Source: CAZMHJ01 sp964566075
GTDB taxonomy: Bacteria; Patescibacteriota; Saccharimonadia; Saccharimonadales; CAIOMD01
Reading direction: 5' to 3'
Assembly: GCA_964566075.1 (NCBI GenBank)
Contig: CAZMHJ010000016.1
Location: forward strand, 1-19,015
DNA length: 19,015 nucleotides
Both the position numbers and the translations under genes were made by a program. Shown one piece after another: positions 1-6,420 of the stretch. Position 1 is the stretch's first letter; every line of letters begins with the position of its first letter. Below the pieces are notes generated by a model, which made no database searches, was not told the DNA's origin, and worked only from the letters and a program-made list of their open reading frames with translations.

Positions 1-484
1 CGGATTGCTGCTGATGGATATAAACTACTGGGGATTTGATGGTCGCCAACATCGTGGACAACTTATTTTCCAGGCAGCCAGCAAAGATAAATATGTAGCT
101 GCTTTTACGCAACTATACAACAATAGAATTCCGCTACATGGTATGAACCTACCAGATATGTTTGGCTATAGCGCAAAAACAAACGGCGCCGACGACTACG
201 CATCGATGCAGCACGACAATACCTCGGCATTTAATTGCCGTTGGGTAGATGGCAAACCAGGCGTGCTTTCACCTCATTCGTACGGTACCGCAGTTGATAT
301 TAATCCGTACGAAAACCCCTATCATTCTGCTTTGGGGTGGGTACCAAATATTTGGTGGGCTAATAATAAAGTATCTCCATACACATGGCGTAGTAGCACC
401 GACTTAGTTGTCAAAATAATGGTTGGTGCTGGTTTTACGTGGACATATGGCACTGAAGACGCCCAGCATTTTGACGTCAACTAA
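1..484 (+). CDS. M15-family zinc peptidase, 3' part (5' end outside window)
   Basis: This is the C-terminal 160 residues of a D-Ala-D-Ala carboxypeptidase/L-Ala-D-Glu endopeptidase-like protein of the M15 family (CwlK/M15_4 type), which would cut peptidoglycan stem peptides outside the membrane. The frame is already open at base 2, and the family's conserved YWGFDG segment follows at once, so the true start lies upstream. The SPHSYGTAVDIN motif supplies the His (codon 274-276) and Asp (codon 296-298) zinc ligands, and DAQHFDVN at the C-terminus supplies the last His (codon 467-469). All three ligands are intact, so the visible part looks functional. Any signal peptide or anchor would be in the missing part. 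It belongs to a different M15 subgroup from the VanY-type gene at 2830-3645. No terminator is evident after the stop; a new promoter begins 17 bases later. Confidence 0.85.
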   Translation, partial: GLLLMDINYWGFDGRQHRGQLIFQAASKDKYVAAFTQLYNNRIPLHGMNLPDMFGYSAKTNGADDYASMQHDNTSAFNCRWVDGKPGVLSPHSYGTAVDINPYENPYHSALGWVPNIWWANNKVSPYTWRSSTDLVVKIMVGAGFTWTYGTEDAQHFDVN

Positions 485-500
485 ACACCCCAACTAATTA

Positions 501-529
501 TTGTATTATATTACTAATTATGTTATAGT
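501..529 (+). promoter_or_regulatory. Predicted promoter with extended -10
   Basis: A -35 TTGTAT (501-506) is followed after exactly 17 bases by -10 TATAGT (524-529), preceded by TG at 521-522 (extended -10). Transcription should start near 536, giving a leader of about 30 bases before the ATG at 568. It would serve the small gene that follows. Confidence 0.6.
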
Positions 530-567
530 TTGCAAATCCAGATTCGCCTACTAAGGATGTGGTGTAC

Positions 568-972
568 ATGTTCTCTGGGCTTGATAGTGGCTTCGATTCA
601 CTGAGTGAAGATCAGCGTCAGAAGCTGATTGAACTCTTTCAGCTACGAATCGAGTACCACGACCACCTGAAGGTGCTGTATGGGCTTCGGCTTCAGCAAC
701 TTACAAACCCCTCGCCCGCTGCAGATCAGCAGGTGTCGGGTTACTCGTCTGCGGTAGTGGCACCGGTGCGTTCGCGCATGATGGAGATTAGCACCGAGCT
801 GGCAAAGCAAGCTGTCGATATCGACAAGGCAAAGGCCATGTTGCCGATGGTGCTTATGGCGCTTTCGCAGTCGGTCAACATTCCGCTGCTGATGGCATCA
901 CTCAACATCGAGCCTGACATGGTCGAGAGCCTCACAAAGCAGCTGAAGCAGTACTTCGAGAGCGGTATGTAG
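568..972 (+). CDS. Unknown 134-residue protein, probably highly expressed
   Basis: I do not recognise this protein. It is almost entirely helical in appearance. A leucine-rich N-terminal helix (residues about 12-45) is followed by a Ser/Pro/Ala/Gln linker (about 48-65). A second helical half follows, with hydrophobic stretches (AMLPMVLMALSQSVNIPLL) that look like a buried core rather than a membrane span. I chose ATG 568 because AAGGA at 553-557 lies 10 bases upstream; in-frame GTG codons at 559 and 562 are alternatives. Codon use differs from neighbouring long genes: lysine is essentially always AAG, and CTG, CAG and GTC/ATC are frequent. The rpmG gene in this window also favours AAG, so high expression fits at least as well as horizontal transfer. 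It has its own promoter, a structured 3' region and a strong terminator, so it is monocistronic. Confidence 0.75.
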   Translation: MFSGLDSGFDSLSEDQRQKLIELFQLRIEYHDHLKVLYGLRLQQLTNPSPAADQQVSGYSSAVVAPVRSRMMEISTELAKQAVDIDKAKAMLPMVLMALSQSVNIPLLMASLNIEPDMVESLTKQLKQYFESGM

Positions 973-983
973 CAGAACTGGAG

Positions 984-1031
984 GCCCGTTAGGGGAGACG
1001 AGAATCGAAAGATGATTCGTCCTTGGCGGGC
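984..1031 (+). other. Structured RNA element in the 3' untranslated region
   Basis: Two nested helices lie between the stop codon and the terminator. The outer helix pairs GCCCG (984-988) with CGGGC (1027-1031). The inner helix pairs GACGA-AATC (997-1006, one bulged G at 1002) with GATTCGTC (1014-1021) around a seven-base loop. Its GGGC arm could also pair with GCCC at 1035-1038 in the terminator, so the two structures may compete. Its role is unknown: it could be a stability element, an RNA-binding site or a released 3' small RNA. Confidence 0.5.
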
Positions 1032-1033
1032 AA

Positions 1034-1063
1034 AGCCCTTGGTTTAACCGAGGGCTCTTTTTT
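1034..1063 (+). terminator. Rho-independent terminator
   Basis: AGCCCTTGG (1034-1042) pairs with CCGAGGGCT (1048-1056, one G-T wobble) around a five-base loop. Six Ts follow at 1058-1063. It terminates the 134-residue gene. On the opposite strand the hairpin is followed only by TTTG, so it would be a weak terminator for the converging helicase operon. Confidence 0.85.
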
Positions 1064-1075
1064 ATAGTCTTACTA

Positions 1076-1288
1076 TTAGTTTTGTTTAGTATGGCAATCT
1101 AGTTTGGTTTGAGCCAATTGAATATAATTACGGTCGCATTTAGCTGACTCAGCAAGTGCTGTACAAATTGCGCCTAATACTCTATGAGACCGCTGAGCGT
1201 TTCTAGCAATTGTTTCAGCGCGACTAATAACCTCACATTCGGTACGGGTTGTTGGCGTGTAACTACCGTCGTTTTCTGGGTGATACAT
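1076..1288 (-). CDS. Unknown 70-residue protein coupled to helicase
   Basis: I do not recognise this small protein. Its ATG (1288-1286) shares one base with the helicase TGA stop (1290-1288), forming TGATG, a typical arrangement for reinitiation by the same ribosome; this decides the start. The sequence has an N-terminal polar stretch with Thr/Pro, then an amphipathic helical region containing three cysteines in the mature part (in TECEV, AICTAL and AKCDRN) and a fourth near the C-terminus. The spacing does not match a standard zinc knuckle. It is the last gene of the PRTase-vanY-helicase series. The tight coupling argues that it is translated, but gives no firm clue to function. Confidence 0.55.
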   Translation of the reverse strand: MYHPENDGSYTPTTRTECEVISRAETIARNAQRSHRVLGAICTALAESAKCDRNYIQLAQTKLDCHTKQN

Positions 1289-2820
1289 CAATCAAAAACT
1301 CCTTCGCCAAAATGCTTCTCGAGTCGTACTTTAATACTGCCTTTGTGGCGGCCTAGTAGTGTACTAAGTTCTGGAATAGTTTTGCCATCACTAAACTCAG
1401 CTACGAGTTTCTTATCATCAGTGTCCGACCATGGTTTGTACGCATTTGGGTACTCTTGGCGCATGGAGGCGAGTTTTTCGCTCCAACCACCCTTTTTCTC
1501 TTTTGATTGCGCAATTTCTGTTTTGCCTGCTTTTTCGAGCTTTTGCCATGCGTTAATTGCTTCTTGATGCATTGTAACGGCCATTTCACTGCGTTTACGT
1601 AGGTCTGCGTCTATTTGTTTAGCCAGTGGGCTAACGCGTAATGCCATGCCATTTAAACCGTCTAGCGCTAGATGCTCCATACTTCGCACGCGTGATAATG
1701 CTACGTAACCCATGCCTTCTACAAACGCTTTGCTTAAATCAACCCTAGCGGCGTCGAGCGTCATACCTTGGCTTTTATGTACCGTAATAGCCCATGCTAA
1801 CCGCAATGGTATTTGTGAGGCACTGGCACGTTTTTTATCTCCGTCAACTAGCTCCCATGTATCTGGTTTTATGGTAACCAGCTTTTCGTTCGTAAGCCGC
1901 ACAATAGGGTAGTTAGTATGCTTTTCAAACCCTTCAACAATGCCTAGGCTGCCATTAACATATTTCTTTTCGGTACTGTTTTTAATACACATAACGTGAG
2001 CACCTATTTTGAGCTCAAGAATCTCGGGTGCTAAACATGAGCGCATAAGTTGCTCTATATATTGTTTGCCACCACTTGTTACCATTTCGTACTGAACAGA
2101 ATCTGCTTGTAGTTCTGCTAAGCGTCCTAGGTTAATGGTGTCCACATCGATATTTGTTGTTAGTAAACGTGTTACGGCCGCCCATGGGTCGGTTACTGCG
2201 GTACTACGTGCCTGTAGTGCGGCAAGCTGCCGACGAGTTAAAAATCCAGCCCTGATTCCATTTAAAATATCAGTGTAGTCGCTATCATTTTTTTGGCGGT
2301 ACTGGTCGGTCAAATAACAAACGGTAAAATCACCATCACTCCACGCAGCTGAATTAGTAATAAAACTACCTTGCCTACCATCGTTTCGATTTACGGGCGG
2401 AAGCTGAAAAAAATCTCCACACAAAATAACTTGAATTCCCCCAAATGGTGCGTCAACTTCACGTACGGCTCGGCAAATTTCATCCACCATATCAAGACGG
2501 TAATCATGCAACATACTGATTTCATCAATCACGAGCACATCTGTTTTAGCAATAATTTCTTTGCGTTGCTTACCCATTTTATGGACATGGTCTTTTGGTA
2601 GCGTATCGTGCACGCCAATACCAGACCAAGCATGGATGGTTGTGCCATTTAAATGGGTGGCGGCAAGCCCTGTTGTTGCTGTCATAGCTACCGTTTTGCC
2701 ACTTGCACGCGCAAAACGCACAAACGTGTTGAGTGTATGTGTTTTACCTGTTCCTGCCGCACCAGTAAGCAGTACTGAAATGCCACTGTGCATAATGCCC
2801 AGTGCTTCTTGTTGAGTCAT
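1288..2820 (-). CDS. PIF1-like superfamily 1 DNA helicase with C-terminal Myb-like domain
   Basis: This 510-residue SF1B helicase would unwind DNA 5' to 3' using ATP, acting in replication or repair in the cytoplasm. The Walker A motif GAAGTGKT is at residues 20-27, with Walker B VLVIDEIS around 95-102. GDFFQLPPV at 135-143 is a PIF1/RecD-like motif III. HKSQG at 348-352 and YVALSRVR around 372-379 (Arg finger R377) complete the set. A Gln/Lys-rich linker leads to a C-terminal domain beginning at W464 (WSDTDD...IPELSTLLGRHKGSIKVRL). This reads like the Myb/SANT-type helix-turn-helix found on some bacterial helicases and may bind DNA. The gene starts nine bases after the vanY stop, with TAAAAT six bases before the ATG and no good Shine-Dalgarno. 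The helicase core is secure; the exact substrate is not. Confidence 0.88.
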   Translation of the reverse strand: MTQQEALGIMHSGISVLLTGAAGTGKTHTLNTFVRFARASGKTVAMTATTGLAATHLNGTTIHAWSGIGVHDTLPKDHVHKMGKQRKEIIAKTDVLVIDEISMLHDYRLDMVDEICRAVREVDAPFGGIQVILCGDFFQLPPVNRNDGRQGSFITNSAAWSDGDFTVCYLTDQYRQKNDSDYTDILNGIRAGFLTRRQLAALQARSTAVTDPWAAVTRLLTTNIDVDTINLGRLAELQADSVQYEMVTSGGKQYIEQLMRSCLAPEILELKIGAHVMCIKNSTEKKYVNGSLGIVEGFEKHTNYPIVRLTNEKLVTIKPDTWELVDGDKKRASASQIPLRLAWAITVHKSQGMTLDAARVDLSKAFVEGMGYVALSRVRSMEHLALDGLNGMALRVSPLAKQIDADLRKRSEMAVTMHQEAINAWQKLEKAGKTEIAQSKEKKGGWSEKLASMRQEYPNAYKPWSDTDDKKLVAEFSDGKTIPELSTLLGRHKGSIKVRLEKHFGEGVFD

Positions 2821-2826
2821 ATCTCT

Positions 2827-2832
2827 ATTTTA
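2827..2832 (-). promoter_or_regulatory. TATAAT-like box six bases before helicase ATG
   Basis: TAAAAT on the minus strand ends six bases before the ATG at 2820, so transcription from it would begin at or next to the start codon. No Shine-Dalgarno is visible. It overlaps the end of vanY. This is one of eight similar cases in the window and is weaker than the vanY and trpS cases. Confidence 0.35.
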
Positions 2833-3645
2833 CTCGTAACCACCGGCAGGGACGTTGTAATATTGATCGAGTGTTTTACCAGATGTGTACACTGCTTGTG
2901 CGGTTTGAACACCAAGGTATCGCAAATGCCATGGTTCGTACTGATAACCCGTTTCTAGTTCTTTGCCTTTGGGATAACGAATAATAAAGCCATAATTTTG
3001 AGCATTTGCAGCTACCCATTGGCCAACAAGGGTATCGCCAAAACAAGTGTCAAGATCACAGGATGTGCTACCAATATCGGCAGCGAGCCCTGTTTGATGT
3101 TCACTAAAGCCTGGGCGAGCACTGTAGGTGTCAGCTGCAGCCTGCCCATCGCGATTAACATAGCCTATGTACACTGCCTTTTGGCTGTCGTAAGAACGAT
3201 ACCCACTAATCAGCTTAAGGGTAAAACCTTGTTCTTGTGCAGCACTAAATAGCTTGGTTAGTGCCTGTGCAGCTTCAGATTTTATTTGACCAGCCCCATA
3301 TGCTACCAAACCTGCAGGAACATAGGCGCTTGGTAGCTGATGCTTTTTATTGACAACCACTGTGGTGCTTGCAGCTTCTGACATCGAAAGTTTCACTGGC
3401 CACGTAGTAACAGGTGCTTTTGGTTGCTCTGCTGGCTTAGGAGTAGTTTGCGGCTGCGGAGTGTTCGTTGGTGTTGTAGTAGTTTGTCCTTGCGTTTGTG
3501 CCGTTTGTTTGACTGGACTATCTTTCTTAAAGCGTGACCAGCCTAAGGCAACAATTAAGACCGTGATTGCAATAACAATAATCAGCAATACCACTTTTAC
3601 AATTGTTTGGCGTTTAGCCTGATTTTTTTCTGAGGACGAATGCAT
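2830..3645 (-). CDS. VanY/LdcB-type D,D-carboxypeptidase, membrane anchored
   Basis: This 271-residue M15B zinc peptidase would trim the terminal D-Ala (or a related bond) of peptidoglycan stem peptides at the cell surface. A cytoplasmic N-terminus is followed by a single membrane anchor (about residues 16-36). A long Thr/Pro/Gln-rich spacer (about 43-80) would carry the enzyme into the wall. The catalytic domain has SGYRSYDSQ, then SEHQTGLAADIG with zinc ligands H183 and D190, then EPWHLRYLG with catalytic E237 and zinc ligand H240. All key residues are present. Two cysteines (SCDLDTC) between the motifs could form a disulphide outside the cell. A perfect TATAAT lies eight bases upstream of the ATG and overlaps the stop of the preceding gene, with no Shine-Dalgarno. 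The exact bond cleaved cannot be read from the sequence. Confidence 0.9.
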   Translation of the reverse strand: MHSSSEKNQAKRQTIVKVVLLIIVIAITVLIVALGWSRFKKDSPVKQTAQTQGQTTTTPTNTPQPQTTPKPAEQPKAPVTTWPVKLSMSEAASTTVVVNKKHQLPSAYVPAGLVAYGAGQIKSEAAQALTKLFSAAQEQGFTLKLISGYRSYDSQKAVYIGYVNRDGQAAADTYSARPGFSEHQTGLAADIGSTSCDLDTCFGDTLVGQWVAANAQNYGFIIRYPKGKELETGYQYEPWHLRYLGVQTAQAVYTSGKTLDQYYNVPAGGYE

Positions 3646-3653
3646 AGAAGTAT

Positions 3654-3659
3654 ATTATA
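3654..3659 (-). promoter_or_regulatory. Perfect TATAAT eight bases before vanY ATG
   Basis: A consensus -10 hexamer ends eight bases before the ATG at 3645, predicting a 5' leader of about two bases. It includes the TAA stop of the upstream phosphoribosyltransferase-like gene. I see no convincing -35 at 16-18 bases. Confidence 0.5.
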
Positions 3660-4392
3660 CGCTAGTAGTCGAATGCTGATGTTCTGGCTTGTGCCAACTC
3701 AATATTATATCGTTGAGCGTACTCAAAATTTCATTGTGAGTTGGCATTTTGTTGTCATCGTAATAATGGTTTACTTCAAAATTCCCGTCAGTAACGGTTA
3801 AACAATACAGTTCATCCGCTAAAATGTGCATTCTGTCTACCGCTGGCACACCGGCTATAGGCGCAACCATAACTACCTTACCAGTCTTAATACCCTTAAG
3901 GTAGTCAGCAGCCATATCGAATGCCATACCATTTAAAGTGCCGTCAGAAACAACAATAATGACGCGATTTCTAAAATATTCGGGAGAAATTAGTCCACCT
4001 TGACCCAGTGCTACGTGTAGCTCGTGCATGGCCTGCATTTTCGCAAACTCAATATTACTACGATATTCGGTTTCAAGCTCTTCAATTTCACCTGTAGAAA
4101 ATGCGTTATTATAACTAAAACCACCAACTTCATTAATGACGCCCACTAATGTTCGGCCGTCAGGTAAGTACACATCTTTTGTTAGCAGCATTGTTATCAG
4201 TGCATGTAGCGAACGTGCGATTTCGGCACCAACTAATACGGCTCCTTCACTCAACGCCAGTACAATTGTATCTTCGTAACGGTACTGCTGGAGTTTTTCA
4301 GCCAAAAGCTGCCCTGCTTCGGCTCTTGAAGCAAAGTAATTGGTTGCTTTTTGTTGGGTACGTACATCACCCACCTGGTGTGTTGGACTCAT
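3655..4392 (-). CDS. Phosphoribosyltransferase-like protein with altered PRPP loop
   Basis: This 245-residue protein has the fold signature of the COG1926-type predicted phosphoribosyltransferases: an FASRAEAGQLLAEKL opening (residues 20-34), a beta strand and a loop, and a second core strand before the PRPP loop. Family members would bind PRPP in the cytoplasm. The diagnostic loops have changed, however. The usual LPRGGVPV is LSEGAVLV (47-54), and the usual acidic-pair PRPP loop (DDGxxTG-like) is SDGTLNGM (149-156). Catalytic transfer is therefore doubtful; it may bind a nucleotide or regulate instead. It follows typA after a 42-base gap. Its ATG at 4392 sits eight bases after a TATACT box, with only a weak AAGAG as a possible Shine-Dalgarno. 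VanY follows immediately, but no functional link to it is evident. Confidence 0.65.
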   Translation of the reverse strand: MSPTHQVGDVRTQQKATNYFASRAEAGQLLAEKLQQYRYEDTIVLALSEGAVLVGAEIARSLHALITMLLTKDVYLPDGRTLVGVINEVGGFSYNNAFSTGEIEELETEYRSNIEFAKMQAMHELHVALGQGGLISPEYFRNRVIIVVSDGTLNGMAFDMAADYLKGIKTGKVVMVAPIAGVPAVDRMHILADELYCLTVTDGNFEVNHYYDDNKMPTHNEILSTLNDIILSWHKPEHQHSTTSV

Positions 4393-4400
4393 TGCTCTTA

Positions 4401-4426
4401 AGTATATCGTAAGCGCTTTAGCTTAC
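4401..4426 (-). promoter_or_regulatory. TATACT box with adjoining inverted repeat
   Basis: TATACT (4401-4406) ends eight bases before the ATG of the phosphoribosyltransferase-like gene, so the mRNA would be nearly leaderless. Directly upstream an inverted repeat pairs GTAAGC (4409-4414) with GCTTAC (4421-4426). It has no U-run and is a poor terminator for typA, but it covers the spacer of the promoter and could be an operator. The -35 (TGTGTA at 17 bases) is weak. Confidence 0.4.
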
Positions 4427-4434
4427 ACAGTAAT

Positions 4435-6258
4435 TTATTGCTTGTTTTCTCGTTTACGCAAATTTGGGTCGAGTTGACGTTTGCGAACGCGTAATGATTG
4501 GGGCGTTACTTCTAACAGCTCATCGTTTTCGATAAAGTCTAAACATTCTTCTAGACTCATGATTACAGGCGGTGTTAGCTGCACCGTACCATCACTGCTT
4601 TTACTACGCATATTGGTAAGATGCTTTTCTTTCACCACGTTAATATCCATATCTTCAGAACGTGTATTAAGCCCTACTACCTGACCTGCATAGACTTTCG
4701 CGCCAGGCCCTACAAAACAGGTACCGCGTTGTTCGGCAGTTTGTAGTGCATACGGTGTGGTTGTACCGGTTTCCCAGGCTACAAGTGCACCACTTCGTAG
4801 ACGCGGAAGTGCGGCTGACATAGGTTCGTAGCCACGCATGAGGCTATGCATGATAACAGTTCCACGGGTGCTTGTAAGTAAGATGTTGCGTAGACCTAAC
4901 AGTGCCCGCGTTGGCAACTTATATTCGAGCCGGGTAACGCCACGGCCCGTTAAATCTTGTTTAACAAGCTCTGCGCGCCGCATACCAAGTTCTTGCTGCA
5001 CCGGCCCGACATGCTCGTCGGGAACTTCAACAATCAAATCTTCGATTGGCTCCATGGTAGTGCCATTTACCTCTTTTGTAACCACCTGTGGGCGACCTAC
5101 TTCAAACTCGTATCCTTCGCGTCGCATTGATTCAATCAAAACTGATAAGTGCAGTTCGCCTCGGCCAGCAATTAAAAAGCCAATGCCATCGTCATCAACT
5201 CGCAAACCAATGTTAGTTTCGAGTTCTTTTTGCAGACGATCACCAATTTGGCGTGAAGTTGTAAATTCACCTTCTAAGCCCTTAAATGGTGAGGTGTTTG
5301 GTTGTAATGAGATTTTGAGCGTTGGCTCTTCTACGGTAAGCACGGGTAGCGCTTCTGGCTGAGCAACATCTGCCAGCGTTTCGCCAATTTGCGCATCACC
5401 AACACCTGTTATCGATACAATATCACCTGTATTTGCAGCTTGCATTTCAAGCCTCGCTAAACCTTGGCTCGCAAACAGTTTGTCGGCTTTTACGGTAACT
5501 TTTGTGCCATCTTTTTTAATAAGCACAATTGGTTGGCCTGCTTTTACGGTTCCTCTGGCAACTCGGCCAATCGCGTACTTACCCAAAAAACTATCCCACG
5601 AAAGTGCTGTTACGAGCATCTGGAATGGTGCATTAGAGTCGCCTTTAGGTGCAGGAATATCGGTAATAATTGCATCCAGCAGTACTCGTAAGTCAGCTTC
5701 TTCAGCAATATCGTCTGGCCGACTATCCCACGCCTTGCCTTCGCGGCCAATCGCATAAAATACAGGGTAGTGTAACTGACTTTCATCGATGGCGAGCTCT
5801 AAGAATAAATCTGCAACTTCGTCTTCAACTTCAAAGATACGGCTATCACGCTTATCTATCTTGTTAATAACAACCAATGGCTTAAGCCCTGCTTCGAGCG
5901 CTTTTTTAAGTACAAACTTTGTTTGTGGCATTGGGCCTTCTTGGGCATCAACAATCAGCAAACAACCATCCGCCATATTAAGTGTTCGTTCAACTTCACC
6001 ACTAAAGTCAGCATGCCCTGGCGTATCAATAATGTTAATACGATATTCTTGGTAGGTAATTGCAGTCTGTTTAGCGCTAATGGTGATACCACGTTCGCGT
6101 TCTTGGTCGCCACTATCCATAATAAGGTGGGCCTGCATTTCGGCTTGATTATCACGGAAGGTGTTAGATTGCTTTAATAAAGCGTCAACTATGGTAGTTT
6201 TGCCATGGTCAACGTGTGCAATGATTGCAATATTACGAATATTTTGGGTGTCAAACAT
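4435..6258 (-). CDS. typA: Ribosome-associated GTPase TypA/BipA
   Basis: This 607-residue translational GTPase binds the ribosome at the EF-G site and helps in stress adaptation and large-subunit assembly. The GTPase motifs are intact: AHVDHGKT (14-21), RGIT (56-59), DTPGH (78-82) and NKID (132-135). The beta-barrel domain, the EF-G III/V-like part (GRGELHLSVLIESMRREG) and the TypA-specific C-terminal domain (including SLMRGYEP) follow, at normal family length. I chose ATG 6258 because AAGGCGGG lies just upstream. An in-frame GTG at 6279 would put that Shine-Dalgarno inside the gene. CCCG and CGGG flank the Shine-Dalgarno and could form a small hairpin presenting AAGG in the loop. It is divergent from the GT4-GH57-GH15 operon. 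The C-terminal tail is Arg/Lys rich. Confidence 0.96.
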   Translation of the reverse strand: MFDTQNIRNIAIIAHVDHGKTTIVDALLKQSNTFRDNQAEMQAHLIMDSGDQERERGITISAKQTAITYQEYRINIIDTPGHADFSGEVERTLNMADGCLLIVDAQEGPMPQTKFVLKKALEAGLKPLVVINKIDKRDSRIFEVEDEVADLFLELAIDESQLHYPVFYAIGREGKAWDSRPDDIAEEADLRVLLDAIITDIPAPKGDSNAPFQMLVTALSWDSFLGKYAIGRVARGTVKAGQPIVLIKKDGTKVTVKADKLFASQGLARLEMQAANTGDIVSITGVGDAQIGETLADVAQPEALPVLTVEEPTLKISLQPNTSPFKGLEGEFTTSRQIGDRLQKELETNIGLRVDDDGIGFLIAGRGELHLSVLIESMRREGYEFEVGRPQVVTKEVNGTTMEPIEDLIVEVPDEHVGPVQQELGMRRAELVKQDLTGRGVTRLEYKLPTRALLGLRNILLTSTRGTVIMHSLMRGYEPMSAALPRLRSGALVAWETGTTTPYALQTAEQRGTCFVGPGAKVYAGQVVGLNTRSEDMDINVVKEKHLTNMRSKSSDGTVQLTPPVIMSLEECLDFIENDELLEVTPQSLRVRKRQLDPNLRKRENKQ

Positions 6259-6314
6259 AAAAAATTCCCGCCTTATCACGGGTTAATACTGTAGTTACTT
6301 AACCTCTTCAAGTT

Positions 6315-6323
6315 ATTTTAGCA
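6315..6323 (-). promoter_or_regulatory. Predicted extended -10 promoter for typA
   Basis: TGCTAAAAT on the minus strand is an extended -10 element. The -35 (TGAAAA at 17 bases) is only partial. Transcription would start near 6308, leaving a leader of about 50 bases with a Shine-Dalgarno before the ATG at 6258. Confidence 0.45.
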
Positions 6324-6354
6324 TAAAACAGATATATTTTCATCTTAATAACGG

Positions 6355-6383
6355 TTGTGCTTCAAGGTGTTGTGAACTATACT
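6355..6383 (+). promoter_or_regulatory. Predicted promoter of the GT4-GH57-GH15 operon
   Basis: -35 TTGTGC (6355-6360) and -10 TATACT (6378-6383) are separated by 17 bases. Transcription should start near 6390. This places the upstream in-frame GTG at 6357 inside the promoter, so the longer reading of the GT4 gene cannot be its true start from this promoter. Confidence 0.6.
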
Positions 6384-6420
6384 TTAATCAAAAGCAAATT
6401 AAAACGGAAAAAACTTTTAA

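Noticed and set aside
559..970. Non-coding structural RNA instead of the 134-residue gene
   Set aside because: The frame has a Shine-Dalgarno, protein-like composition and codon bias shared with rpmG; no tmRNA or RNase P signature was found.
4409..4426. Terminator after typA
   Set aside because: The six-pair hairpin is not followed by a T-run on the minus strand; it is kept only as a possible operator near the next promoter.
4838..5362. 174-residue plus-strand reading frame inside typA
   Set aside because: It is the shadow of conserved TypA sequence, Ser/Pro/Arg rich, with no start signal or family resemblance.
6256..6279. GTG start for typA at 6279
   Set aside because: The only good Shine-Dalgarno (AAGGCGGG) lies downstream of it and points to ATG 6258.
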